The translations under genes were made by a program, and so were the position numbers. The notes under the pieces were generated by a model. It did not search any database, was not told the DNA's origin, and saw nothing but the letters and a program-made list of their open reading frames with translations. A DNA stretch of 64,000 nucleotides from Siphonodentalium dalli (lineage: Eukaryota > Mollusca > Scaphopoda > Gadilida > Siphonodentaliidae): the NCBI GenBank assembly GCA_032622095.1, contig CP136065.1:241779530-241843529 (forward strand). Direction: 5' to 3'. Positions 47,614-60,109 of the stretch are shown in pieces (position 1 is the stretch's first letter; each line of letters opens with the position of its first letter).

Positions 47614-47967
47614 ATTTTATCACATAATTTGGCCATAAAAGCAGTTTCATAATTATCGGTAATAGACACGTTTAATATCAGCGCGTGCGATGACGTCACG
47701 GCGTTCTTCAAATAACTTGGCGTTCTTCAAATAACTTGCGATCGCTGTAGTTTATGATTGTTGTTTCGATGAATATTTCGCGTTGCTTCGGGTTTATTTG
47801 ATCATGTGATAAAAGGTATCTCACACTCGTCCTATTTTATACGTAATTTATCAACCTCGTCGTCTAAATTCTATTTGAGCCTCGGTAAACCTCGGCTCAA
47901 ATCGAATTTAGTGAACTCGGTTGATAAATTCCGTATAAAATAGAAACTCATGTGAGATCCTCTATGT
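47614..47967. mobile_element. B-specific insertion carrying a cruciform
   Basis: Block A reads GATTATCGCATTATATAAGATAG without the insert (about 11012). The insert contains a palindrome at 47819-47957 (ATCTCACAC..GTGAGAT) with the block order of the 30286 element: GGAATTTA, CGAGT, TAAATT and a GAGCCGAGG-type centre. Termini not resolved. Confidence 0.55.
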
Positions 47968-48807
47968 ATAAGATAGTATCGATATAAAATCGATATTAAT
48001 TGATATACATGTATTAAGCGTTTCCGGACAGGTGTCGATCTTCGACTCATATTTATTATTTTATACCCCGCGGAAACTATATAAAACGTGTTACGGAATA
48101 GAAGAGTTATACTATCTTTAAGCAAAGCCATCGTCTGATTGTCCTGGACTTGATGATTGTTCGCCGATCTGTCCATATGATGTATGTAACTATGAGTTTG
48201 ATCTGTCCATATATAGGCATGATGTATGTAACTATGCGTTTGACCTGTCCACATATATACATGATGTCTGTTACTTTGAGTTTAATCACACTTTTCATAG
48301 TGGAACGCTGCCACATTCAGAATGCACCATTATAATCACACGAACCAAGCTGCATACAATTTTTGTCCCCGAGGATAAGTTGATTATATATTGTGAATCT
48401 GATGTTGACATCTTTCCGATAAAAATGACTGTCCCTTGAGTTTCAAACTGTTGATGTGAACTTGAATTCTTTCTATACTAAATACCTATTGATTATTATA
48501 GTAGAGTAGTTTCCTTAGGGGACATGTTCAAATAATAAGTTCAATATGGTCGTTTGTTAAACTTATTATCTGAACATTTCTCACGAATCAATATGAACCC
48601 GTCTGCACTTGCATTATCTGTTCGGCTCTATGTCATCTGGCCATTTTTCCTGAACACCCCTACAAATCAATAATAGACCATTCCCATATATACTGTTTTA
48701 ACTGAATGGGAGAATCCATTCAGTATAGAAAGGGTTAATGGATTATGCAGTACAACGGTTTTCCATTGAGAATCAATTTGAAACACTAAGAATAAACATG
48801 CTATCAT

Positions 48808-48811
48808 TTAA
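48808..48811. other. Empty TTAA site of the MITE at 11863
   Basis: A single TTAA between CTATCAT and AGATGTAAT. Confidence 0.92.
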
Positions 48812-49745
48812 AGATGTAATCATGGTTCCATAACTCCTCTTACAAACAATATTAATTGATAAAATCTAGTTACTTTACCATTGGCTTTGCACAAATCAAA
48901 CCCAATCGTTGGTTATCAACGAAATAAAAGGGGCTCGATGCATTCGAAGTGGGTTCATACCAAATAGCGTAGAAATCTGTAAAACAATAACAGCAAGTAC
49001 ATGTTAAATGCCCACTTAATTTTTGAGTCACCGATTATTTATTTTTATTGTGCCTTGATATACGTTTTAATTATAACAATTTATGCCATCAAATATGATT
49101 AAAATACTATAATTCATCACCATTTGGAATGTTTGTGTCTCGTAATGTGCCCATAGAGTAATAGAAAATAGCTGAAAAATAAAATATATCCCCCCCCCCC
49201 CCTTTGGCTCTCAGAATGCAACATAATTCAAATAAAGATGTATTTTCAATGGAAGGGGAATAACTCTATATCTAAATAAAGTTGTTTCCCTTCCATTGAA
49301 AATAATTGACTTTGTGCATAAACTTGATCACAGAACAGACGCCAGTTTCTCAATGAAAACAACATGTTCACAGCTTATTACATCGAATAAGTTTATAATA
49401 CAATGTTTTGGAGCTTACTCTTTCAAATGGTATATGATATGGTGTATATTTTACATAATGTGAATTGGAGGGGGGGGGGGGGGGTCGAGAATTAAGTGGG
49501 CCTTTAAAAATATATTGACGTTTTTCCTTATTTTCATTATTAATAACTCTCCAATAATGATAGTTTGCATATCGAAACCAACAAATGCTATGTAAATACT
49601 CTTACAGTGTGTGAGAGAGATGGATGTTTCAGACTGAAATATTTGAACTTACTACACGATTACCGATGTTTGATGACAAACCACTGTAACAGTTTTTTGT
49701 TTACATATAAATAATGGTTTCAACACGCGAAATTTCGTTATTGAG
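48812..49745. other. Noncoding, collinear with 12260-14535
   Basis: Lacks the 1.3-kb block of A. Holds the poly-C tract and the ATTTTCAATGG hairpin, here with mismatches. No gene. Confidence 0.55.
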
Positions 49746-50286
49746 CAGGGGGGGGGGGGTGAACAAATATTTTCCGGCACGTATGCCGGGGTGGGTGGGT
49801 GGTCAAAGCCACCAACAAGCTTTTTTTCCACAACTAAAAAAACAATTTCCTGCTTGTTTTGTTAGTGTTTTTGGCATGAGTTGGGCTTCAAAACCACTTT
49901 GAATGAGAGAAATAACGTGATTCTAACTGGTAAACTGACTGCAGGCAGTTATCGTGTTGTATTTTGTTGCAAATTTTGAAATCCAAGATGGCCGCTGGCA
50001 GCCATGTTTTTTTAGCCGAATTACCTCAAAATTATTCATTCCTATTTACATGTCCATGTTAACATCCATGATAAATAGTATGCACAGAAATTCATATACA
50101 GCTGTTTACAGTGAATTCCCCACGCAAATCTCTGTTTTAGTGTTAAAAGGGGGGTGGGTTGTCAAAAAATGGTCGGAAAAAACTGCCGAAAACGGAAAAA
50201 AATTTGGCGGTGGGTGGGTACAAAAAATGATCGAAAGGGAAAAAATGCCATACGTGCCTGAATTTTCTTTCCGACCCCCCCCCCTG
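49746..50286. mobile_element. hAT-like short element with poly-G/poly-C ends, copy B
   Basis: Same site and TATTGAG flanks as 14536-15081; the poly-G and poly-C runs differ in length. Confidence 0.75.
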
Positions 50287-51570
50287 TATTGAGGAGAACT
50301 ATCAATAATTGATATAAAACAGTTGATATATTACTCCATGTTATTCTTAGTGGTGATGTGATACAGACTTTATATATATTGTTTGCTCATTTACCCACGG
50401 CGAATGTCCTGGGTCCGTAATGTGGGCGTGGCAATTTGGGCGTTTTACTGGGTCTTCACTCCGTATAGTTCGTCCTATATCATGCGACTGTGGTATATCT
50501 GGCTGCATGGTCCATACCGTTTGGGCCAGACACGTTAGTACATTTATGTGTTCAAGCGTTATGAATCTATTTTAATCAAATGCTCTCCTTTTCATTTCAG
50601 CATGGCATCTGTGTTCTGTCGAGTTAAAGAATTACATATACAAGAACAGGCGAACTTTCAATGAAACTCTTGTGTTTGGATCGCTGTGCTGATATGATGA
50701 GCGGGTGGTCTAGACGTCTACCCATGAAACGTGCTACCTACTGCAATAAAATCAAAATGTGCCAACTCGTTGATACAAACATTTATTAAATTGGAGAGTT
50801 TGAGATATCAATACGTGTGACTTGTATAACGTACATATAGCATTTTGTTCTTGTAAAATATCAGAATAAGGTAAAAAAAAAATTCTGAACCGGCCGCTCG
50901 TTGTATTTAGTATGAAAACAATTCTGCATATCTTCTATAAAATCTACAAACTATCACAGAACGCATGGTGTGGTTTAATATGCAGGCTAGCTTAGTTATG
51001 GTATTACCATTTTAACAAACGTCATTAAAATAGTTGAGGTTTCCTGGTAATCGCAAGAACAGTAAGGTAGTTTGTATGAGGTAATGTGATTGAGCAAACT
51101 AGTCGCCCAATACTGTTTACTAAGTTTGAGTTTATGAACATGAGTTGAGTCAACCTTATAGTCTATACACTCACGACGTGGATCATGTTTGCAGATAGAT
51201 ATACTTTATTGATAAGCAGTACAGAAATGCTCATTATATGCGTACACATGCCATTTCAATTTATGTTGGAGATGGCGGGATAGCACCTGTACCTGAGTAA
51301 TACAACACACGAGCCAAGATCTCACAGCGCCGCACCCTCTCCCGCGGAATCAGTTTATACGGCGAGTTGAGAAATGATACTTTAAACATATGTTATTTGT
51401 ATATTAAGCATTATACACAAGAGATTAGGGACAAGTTACATAAATTTACTTAGCCCATCTCCCGATTTACAATAATTTTTTATTTATACTTATTCACTCA
51501 AATGGCGTAGAAAAAGAAACAAAATCATATATAGGTTAAACATATTTACATTTGTGTTTCGGGGTGGGAG
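50287..51570. other. Noncoding, collinear with 15082-16740
   Basis: Includes the empty TTAA at 51382-51385 for the MITE at 16197. No gene. Confidence 0.6.
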
Positions 51571-52395
51571 CAGTCTGAGTAAACTCATACCTAAATATTC
51601 ATTACAACATTGAATATAAGGTCTGACGGATAACATCGCTATCTCATTTCCAAGTCCTCGGGATTCCGTAATCTGATTGATTGCGTAAATTATTTTCCGT
51701 CCAATGAAACCGTATGGGTTAATAAACAAGTGTTAGTGGGCGGAGACTCCCATAATGTCACCTCTAAATATAGTAACAGAGCGGAATTTCTCCGATCGAA
51801 AGCGATGCTTGCAAATACAACAGAGACAACAATGGCTTCGAAATTATATATTCGGATTAATTTGAAGGATGTGCTAGACCTGATAGATAGGCCTGCGCAT
51901 GGTACCAACTTGGCCTCCCATAAATATAAATAGAACTCACTCATGTCCGTGTATTTGATTTACTTTCATGATTGTACCATGGTTTGCAAATCAAATTATT
52001 TGTCGTAAAAAAGTCATCTGAAAGTTAACACCGAGGAAATCAGAGGAAATGACTTAATTTTATGCTTTTAAATAGTTCTAAAGCATCATTTTTGATGACG
52101 ACCTTATTTTTTGCTCTCGGATGCAGCTTTCCGGTTGATGCAGCGAGTTCATCTCCCGAAAAAGAATAGTCGCACACACGACAAATATTATCTGCTGTAA
52201 GTTTATGTCGCGACACAGGCCATTGCTATTGCGAAGCACAACAAATAACACGTGGGGACACCTGTCAATCATCGATGTATTTTTTTTAATCCGTGACGTC
52301 ATTTTGGGGAAGCTCTTCGCTGAATAGAAATGGTTTTGGCCACATAAGCTCCAGACTCTATATTTCAAATATAGAGTCGACGTTCACCCAGACTG
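51571..52395. mobile_element. 825-bp B-specific DNA element, 9-bp duplication
   Basis: The ends CAGTCTGAGTAAACTC and GACGTTCACCCAGACTG are imperfect inverted repeats. GGGTGGGAG stands on both sides (51562-51570 and 52396-52404); block A has it once (about 16713-16721) and no insert. CAG/CTG ends suggest hAT, but nine duplicated bases would fit a Mutator- or Merlin-like element. A 67-codon frame inside is not recognised. A small GACTCTATATTT hairpin lies near the right end. Confidence 0.85.
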
Positions 52396-52404
52396 GGGTG
52401 GGAG

Positions 52405-53542
52405 ATGCCAAAACCGGTTTCGTGGCTAATTTTTTCGAGGTGGCTATTATCAAATGATTTTATCTAGTCGGATTCGAATCGTTTTATTGCAGTTATAAAC
52501 TGATGGAGTGTCTTGAAGAGAATTTTATTTCTTCTAATCGATCGAGTTGTCGGGAATTCCGGAAAGTATATCATTTATATGAGTAATATGTGTAATAATC
52601 AGCCATTCTTAGTATAATGTTTGGCATATTGCCATTCGTTCGGTGTGTAATAGGGACTGAGAAATGTTTCCGGTAGAGAGTGCACACGATCGAGCATCTC
52701 GTCATCGTTAGCTTGCAGTTGTAACTCTTATCTAATACTCTCGTAGTTTCATTGCACTATACTTTACCACTTACACGAGGGTTTCACCCCTAGCCACCCT
52801 GACTCCCGAATACCAGTTAACAGACATGGGTGAATCCTACGTACGGTTAAGAAAATTTAGTATACCTGTAATATAGTTATTTCACACTAATATTATAATT
52901 TTCACACATGTTTGAATTCATATATTAATGTTCATAACTTCAATATATCAAGACGAATGATACTGAATTACACCAAAACGTGTCATTTTGGTTAAGAAAT
53001 TATCCTAATTTGAACAATTTATTTACGATCCGTATAAGCCATGTTGCTGAATATACTGAATATCAATTAACATGGGCATTTGAATCCCGAGTAACAGTTA
53101 ACAACCTGGTATGAATCATGCGTATACGACTTCAAAATCACTAGAATCCCGTTAACCAGAAAGGGAGGGGTGACAGAATCTTACAGGCGAGAGTGGCCAA
53201 TCTTAGTAATACATGTAATGTGTCGTTGAGATGTCTATAACTTTCCAACACGTAATACCGACTAATTTTGAACAATTGAGTCCGATTGAATCACAAATAA
53301 ACTTGAAAATTGGTGCACAGAGGTAACATGACACGGGGAATGTCACAGGATAGGTGCCGTTGACCTCAACTTCTCTTAAATGGGCACTAATAATTAGCAA
53401 TAAAGAGCCTTGATTACTATCAGCTTAAAATATAGATTGTAACTTTCTCCGGAGAGTGTCATGCAATAGGCGCTGTTTACCTCAGGTGACGAATAATTTA
53501 CTAATTCTTCAAACGAGTGTCCTGCATGTCATGTTTGTCATA
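52405..53542. other. Noncoding, collinear with 16722-18360
   Basis: Lacks 17782-18310 of A. No gene. Confidence 0.55.
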
Positions 53543-53989
53543 TGTGACCCGCCATATCAAATCCAGTCGTAAGTCGGGATTTTTTTACCCTGTGCCAATG
53601 CATTATCTTATATATGCGAGTCGACCATATATAAGAGAATGCATTGGCCTAACAATTTTTTATAATTTTTTTGTTAATAAATGTTTCTTACAATTTTTAG
53701 GACATAAAATAAAAAAAACATCCATTACCCTGCAGGGAGCCCCACACATATATAGAAGCATATAGAAGAGTGTCGTCTGCTCATGTTTGTCTGGGGCTCT
53801 GTATGGGTGAAATTATAAAATTGTTAAAGAATACAAGAAAAAATTATTAAAATTGTAAAAAAAATTTAGGCCAATGCATTCTCTTATATATGCGAGGCGA
53901 CCTATGGTCGACTCGCATATATAAGAGAATGCATTGGCACAGGGTAAAAAAATCCCGACTTACGACTGGATTTGATATGGCGGGTCACA
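53543..53989. mobile_element. B-specific TGTGACCCGCC element with paired hairpins
   Basis: 447 bp with inverted ends of about 50 bp: TGTGACCCGCCATATCAAAT, then CCAGTCGTAAGTCGGGATTT, then CCCTGTG. The flanks are TA (or ATAT); A has the empty site GTCATATTTTTTGACGGG at 18357. Hairpins at 53595-53647 (centre deleted) and 53871-53937. The GAGCCCC spacer stem is inverted relative to 22169-22598. Confidence 0.85.
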
Positions 53990-54386
53990 TATATTTTGAC
54001 GGGCAATCAATCCCCTAGTATATAATAATACTGGAAACATTAAAAGGATTTTGCGAGTTTCGTTCAAATGAATTGTTTTGCTATGCATTATACATGTTTC
54101 ACGTATCAGATTCTCAATAACTCTGTTTTATTCGCTCAGCCAGCACCAGTGGTAACTTTTAATGCATATGTGATTATTTGTGATATCAAAATGAATGTGC
54201 TTTGTGTTTTCTTCAGCTGTCAGGCTGAACAAAATCGGCTGTCTTTGTTTTGCTTTTGTTAGTCTGTCATTATCGTGAAGAATATGAAATATGTCGAAAC
54301 ACGATTTCGTTTTTGAATAAATTATCACCCCAGCGGGACTGAGAATACTGCATATATATTAATATACAAACACTTCAAAATAAGTA

Positions 54387-54596
54387 CAGTAATGCCCTAA
54401 ATAATCAACCCCTTAACCACAGCAGAATTATGGGTAACTTTTCAGGATTTAGTCGGAAATATGGTTTGTTGCCATTCACCGGAAAGCTCTGTGAGAGCTT
54501 TCCGGTGAATGGCAACAAACCATATTTCCGACTAAATCCTGAAAAGTTACCCATAAGTCTGCTGTGGTTAAGGGGTTGATTATTAGGGCATTACTG
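54387..54596. mobile_element. Tc1/mariner-type palindrome, copy B
   Basis: TA at 54385-54386 and 54597-54598. The stem is nearly perfect, with T54465 paired with A54519 where A has C18832 and G18888. Confidence 0.8.
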
Positions 54597-54739
54597 TAAG
54601 TACACCCCCCCCCCCCCGATGTGTTCGAGGATAGCTTGAAGCCTTGAAACGTAATCACGCAGAATGCGATGGAATTTTGGGAAGATAATCGCGTATATAC
54701 ATAGTCAGCAACATAATTATCTTATAACTAATTATATGT

Positions 54740-55765
54740 TTAGACCAAGTCTTCTCGGGCCACAACAGCTTGGGATATCGGTCGTTTTGATGCTGGTTTG
54801 TACCGAGTCCCGTCCCGTTACTCTTCTATAACGGACTTTCATTCAAAGGACTTACTATACGTACACGTGGAGCCCGGGCCGGGCATTCACGTAAACCCCT
54901 GAATGCGATTAATCACCTGACATAAGGGCTCACATGTCCGCGTTTATAGGTACTCAATCCGATCAGACGGTCCCCCATACCATCAAAATACAACAACAAC
55001 AATTCTTCAAAATACGCTTTAGTTATCAGAAATTACAGAATCGATTTATTGCAACAAAATACTGGTAACCACTGTCAACTATGGTATCAAATTTCCCAAA
55101 ACTTGTTATTTATCAACATTTTGTTCAACAAAATATGGCCATATTATCACTAAAGTATCACGAGATTTGACCGTATTAGCACTTGATTTTAGCGTTACCC
55201 ATCTTCATCCGCATTTTTGTCCGAGATCATCCGTTTGACCACGTGTTTCTGGGCCACATATTATTACACATCTCGAGAAATAACAAACTTCAAAAATCGA
55301 TATATGATCACTCTGAGCTTTGATGTGTGGGTTCCTCGACTCAAATAAAATAGTTTTTACCCGCGAAGCCAACGAAATAGTATTTTAAGAGCGTCTGATC
55401 GGAATGAGTACCATTAATCTGTCTTCAAAATGAAATACCATTTACCTCGATAGAAAAAGGTAAACTTATGATACGGTGCAATTTCTGATGGCGCGACAAA
55501 TCGAAATTCTTTGGAAAACAAGGCTTTATTTACTTTTGAATCTCATTGCTTTGACATTTAACGGACCTCTGATATATGCATGTGTTTGATATCATCATGA
55601 TTGGGAAAGGATACCCTCTATGTTCATATACGCAAAACATCCATTTGACTTAATACGAAGATATACAAGCAAGATAACCTCCGCCCACGATTCTGGGCGT
55701 AAAGTTCGTCATAGTAGAGTAACGGGAGGGGACTCGGTCCACACCAACCGATATCCCAAGCTGTT
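54740..55765. mobile_element. Foldback with nested AGGTACTCAATCCG element, copy B
   Basis: Arms at about 54745-54845 and 55700-55765; nested element 54947-55413. As in A. Confidence 0.6.
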
Positions 55766-56055
55766 GTGGACCGAGAAGACTTCGTCTATAATATGGTGAG
55801 CTCACACCAACCGATATCCCAAGCTGTTGTTGACCGAGAAGACTTCGTCTATACTATGGTGAGCTCACACCAACCGATATCCCAAGCTGTTGTGGACCGA
55901 GAAAACCTCGTCTATAATATGGTGAGCTCACACCAACCGATATCCCAAGCTGTTGTGGACCGAGAAGACTTCGTCTATAATATGGTGAGCTCACACCAAC
56001 CGATATCCCAAGCTGTTGTGGACCGAGAAGACTTCGTCTATAATATGGTGAGCGG
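55745..56055. repeat. 63-bp minisatellite, five units
   Basis: Same unit and flanks as 20100-20660 but four units fewer. Both strands open. Confidence 0.85.
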
Positions 56056-56719
56056 CCACAAGCTTGAATGAACACCAAGAGTCGCCGTCCTGTGTAACGA
56101 TATAACAAATCCGTTGGGTTCCCTGTGCCAGGGGACATGTTCATGTACGTATGATGTCTTAAGTGTTACTTATTTTGAGGTATTTAGTCTGTATATATTT
56201 GGGAGACATTTCCTGCGGAATTACAGAGGTCCCATTCCATCTGACTCCTTCATCGGCTGAATAATAGTCTTCTCCTCATGCACAGCGCCAGGACAGGTAA
56301 ATTAAGATGCATGGTCCTTATAGATCCCCTGTCAGATTTCACATCCATAACGCTACCATTGGTGTTTCCATAATAATTAGATCGTACATTAGCCTGTTCT
56401 CCCAAAAATCCGCACATTATCTGCTTATAATATAATTTGTTTAGGTTGGAAATCTGCTTAGAATCTCCCCATTTTGAGTCGATAATGAACTTAATATGAG
56501 TGCGATTTGGTCACATTATCAATTCATAATGACTTCATTATATGTTCATTATGTGCGGACAATGACACAAATAAACTAACTCACGACTTATCAGGTGTAC
56601 GCTCTTTAAAATGTGTTTTTACTGTGGCCCGCGCCATAAAACGGAATAACGAATATGAGTCCATTATCTGCTTATTTCAGAAGCAATTAAACCAATATGA
56701 ACCTATTTCCACGCTAATA
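56056..56719. other. Noncoding
   Basis: Collinear with 20661-21326; nothing recognised. Confidence 0.55.
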
Positions 56720-57278
56720 CAGGGGGTGGAAAACAAAGTTTTTTCCGGGCACGTATGCCGGGGTGGGTGGGTGGTCGATAGGACCAACAAACATTTTTTT
56801 CCGCAACTAAAAAATATATTTCCTGCAAGTCTGTTTGACTGTTTTTGCAATGAGTTTGGCTTAAAACACATCTATATGTCAATATTAACATAAATGACAA
56901 ATTTCATGATGATCAGACAAACAGTATAGCCTGTAGCCCATGCTAATGGATTGAATTTTGAAATCCAAGATGGCTGCTGGCAGCCATGTTTTTTTTTGAC
57001 CGAATGACCCCAAAATGACTTGTTCCTATTTACATGTCAATGTTAACATCCATGACTAACAGTATGCACATAAATTCATATACAGCTGTTAACAGTGAAT
57101 TTCCCCCCGCAAATCTCTGTTTTAGTGTTAAAAGGGGGTGGGTGTCCAAAAATGGTCGGAAAAAACTGCGGAAAATGGAAACAAATTTGGACGCGGGGGT
57201 GGGTGGGTCCTAACAAGGGTCGAAAGTAAAAAATCAGCACACGTGCCTGCAATTTTTTTTCGACTCCCCCCCCCCTTG
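56720..57278. mobile_element. hAT-like short element with poly-G/poly-C ends, copy B of 21327
   Basis: Flanks GCTAATA and GCTGATA. About 18 bases longer than in A near GGGTCGAAAG, a stretch missing from A. Confidence 0.7.
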
Positions 57279-57578
57279 GCTGATACACCAATTTTAACCT
57301 ATTTTACGCTAATACACCAATATGAATTGTCGACATAATTCCAAAACAATGGATTTTGTAAAGCGCGACATCTGAACTACGCAGAAATGTAAATACACTG
57401 TCCGCCATTCGTCACGAACAAATCACCGATAAACAATCGATAAATGATTTCCCTAACGAGAGCCGCTATATTTTAGTTGTGTGATAGAATGCTAGACTAT
57501 TCCAACGTATACTTATACAATTGAATGGGAGAATCCATTTAGTATAACAAGGGTTAAATGACTGATTTACAATGAATA

Positions 57579-57999
57579 TGACCCGCCATATCAAAACCAG
57601 TCGTAAGTCGGGATTTTTTTTACCCTGTGCCAATGCATTCTCTTATATATGCGAGTCGACCATAGGTCGCCTCGCATATATAAGAGAATGCAATTGGCCT
57701 ACCAATTTTTTACAATTTTAATAATTTGTTCTTGTATTCTTTAACAATTTTATAATTTCACCCATACAGAGCCCCAGACAAACATGAGCAGACGACACTC
57801 GTCTATATGCTTCTGTATATGTGTGGGGCTCCCTGCAGGGTAATGGATGTTTTTTTTATTTTATGTCCTAAAAATTGTAAGAAACATTTATTTAAAAAAC
57901 ATGATAAAAATTGTTAGGCCAATGCATTCTCTTATATATGTGAGGCGACCTATGGTCGACTCGCATATATAAGAGAATGCATTGGCACAGGGTAAAAAA
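57579..57999. mobile_element. TGACCCGCC-ended element with paired hairpins, copy B of 22169
   Basis: Hairpins at 57630-57697 and 57919-57985. The right outer end is decayed as in A. Confidence 0.7.
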
Positions 58000-58848
58000 T
58001 AAGTCTTTTAAATGTTCCACTGCGAGGAACTTTGATTTCTGTAAAGGTTTTATACAATGGGCCAAATTAAAGACATCTTATATGCTTACTGCAATCTTCA
58101 CACTGATATTTTACAGCTCAGCCACTAAACCAATTCGAGGAATGAATCATTAAACTGTTATTGGCGAACATTTCATAAACAAAGGATGTACCCTTTTGTA
58201 AAACTCGACATCTGAACTACGTTGAAATGTAAACAAACACTCCTCCATTCGTACCGAACAAATCGCCGATAGACAATCGAGAATGATTTCGCTAACGAGA
58301 GTCACTATATATTATTTCTATGATAGAGTGCATGATGTTAGCCATGTGCTTGCAATTTTTATACAAAATTAATTAAAATACCTGCTTTAAGCAAGTGTAT
58401 TCGCCGCAGCGAATAGTTTCACATTACTTTAATTTAACTGTGAAAGTTCTCTAAAATCATCGATCCACTCAGTAAAAGCTACTGTCAAGCGACCATGGTT
58501 TGCATTCAGTCAAAGAACACTTAGGCTGCATGGAGTGGTATTCCTTTCCATATCACGTACAAGCCTGCAAATAGTATGTCTGTCATTTGAAGAATGAGGT
58601 TTCCATTCCCCAGATGGTGAATTTAGTGATGCCATCCCAGTGGGCTATCATCACCAAATTCACCCTCTGTGGGCCTCTTTCTGTTTAGGCCTCATATTCT
58701 GGGAACTCTCAAATTAGCTTTAGTTACTTGTTTCCTTCTGTAGTGTTTCTATGTCCCCTCATTTTCAGAAGATAAAATGCATAATCGATATGACTAACGG
58801 CGAACATCATCAACGTCAACTGTAGAACTTCAATCTGATCCTATAGGC
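58000..58848. other. Noncoding with a GAGGTCCC-family foldback
   Basis: Foldback at about 58595-58678; collinear with 22599-23457. Confidence 0.55.
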
Positions 58849-58852
58849 TTAA

Positions 58853-59170
58853 CCCTTTACCCAACAGAAGGGCCCTGTGCCAAAGCATTCTCTTATATAT
58901 GCGAGTCGACCATAGGTCGCCTCGCATATATAAGAGAATGCATTGGCTTTTTAGGCCAATGCATTCTCTTATATATCCGAGGCGACCTATGGTCGACTCG
59001 CATATATAAGAGAATGCATTGGCACAGGGCATAACTGTAACTATCACAATGTGGTCAAGGAGCCGGTTCCAATGATATCCATATTTGTATGGTTCTATTG
59101 AGACAGACCAAATATTTTAGGCTGTTGAAGCTTTATTTGGCCGGTTTTGGCCGGTTTGTTGGGTAAAGGG
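58853..59170. mobile_element. piggyBac-type MITE, complete counterpart of 23462
   Basis: 318 bp between TTAA at 58849-58852 and 59171-59174. Hairpins at 58880-58946 and 58956-59022 almost touch because the spacer is nearly lost. Confidence 0.9.
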
Positions 59171-59180
59171 TTAATCAGGA

Positions 59181-59262
59181 TGAGGTCACCAGAGGGTGCA
59201 TATGGTGACACTAGCCCGCTGTGAGGGATACCGTCCATAAATTTACCCTCTGGGGACCTCAT
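59181..59262. repeat. Foldback, GAGGTCCC family, beside the MITE
   Basis: TGAGGTCACCAGAGGGTG pairs with ACCCTCTGGGGACCTCA. It starts six bases after the TTAA of the MITE. Confidence 0.7.
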
Positions 59263-59723
59263 TCTGCAAATGACAGACACACTATATGCAGGCTTGATCA
59301 CGTCGCGTTGGTGGAGGAGATACGGGATCTGACGAGCTGTCGCATTGTGTGCAACAATGATTCACGTGGAATAAAAGCCTTATATCTCAAAGCAAATTTG
59401 TCGTTCATATGCAATGGCATGTGCACATGCACGTCTTCACAGACATCGAAAAGCATAACCAAACGAATGGCTATATGTTCCCCTTGTCAGAATATAGGCA
59501 CGCATATGCATTTAGGTCAGGCGTGATTATGGTGTCACCCCCTACACCACATGAATCCTGAACACCAGTTAACAGAGAGGGGTGAATACTGCATATCTCT
59601 TAATATAATCTATTATAGGTAGCAGCTGATTGCCAGAGGAGAGCTAGGAGTCTGATAAGTTCCGTAACTTGTGCTCCTCCTCTGTGCCCACACTTCTCTG
59701 TATGTTTATAATAAAAATAAATA

Positions 59724-60037
59724 CTAGCTGATGTGCCCGACTTAAAATTCGCCCGGGCTATTTAGGGGTTTCTTTGTGATCGCCTCCGTCTGCATGGGCA
59801 GAATATTAGGAGAAAGATAAAAACTATTGCTCGATCGGTCCAGAAACATGCCTATATGAGCATATATGAGCGAGGTCAAGGACACGGTCGTACGTGAAAT
59901 TGGACCCGCCCATATTGTTCCCGGGATAAAAGTAGGCCTACATACGAAATTTGAGTCGGATCGGTCGACCGGTTTTCGAGTCATAAGACAAAGACAGACA
60001 GACAGACACAATTTTAGGTTCCAAATTTTATAATAGA
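59724..60037 (-). mobile_element. Intact 314-bp non-autonomous Helitron
   Basis: On the minus strand it starts TCTATTATAAAATTTGG, preceded by A. It ends with the stem GCCCG..CGGGC, then ACATCAG and CTAG followed by T. This is the A^T insertion without target duplication typical of Helitrons. Contains CAGACAGACAGACA. No coding capacity. Confidence 0.8.
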
Positions 60038-60109
60038 TGTGTAATTTATAGTGCATATTTATGTCACAATAAGATATGTTCAACAATCCTGCGTACCGGA
60101 AAAAATAAA

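Noticed and set aside
51730-51933. 67-codon frame as the transposase of the 825-bp element
   Set aside because: Too short, with no catalytic motif; the element is non-autonomous.
22169-53989. Flip of the spacer between hairpin arms, because the GAGCCCC stem is inverted in 53543-53989
   Set aside because: The outer ends and hairpins are symmetrical, so simple insertion of the whole element in the other orientation explains it.
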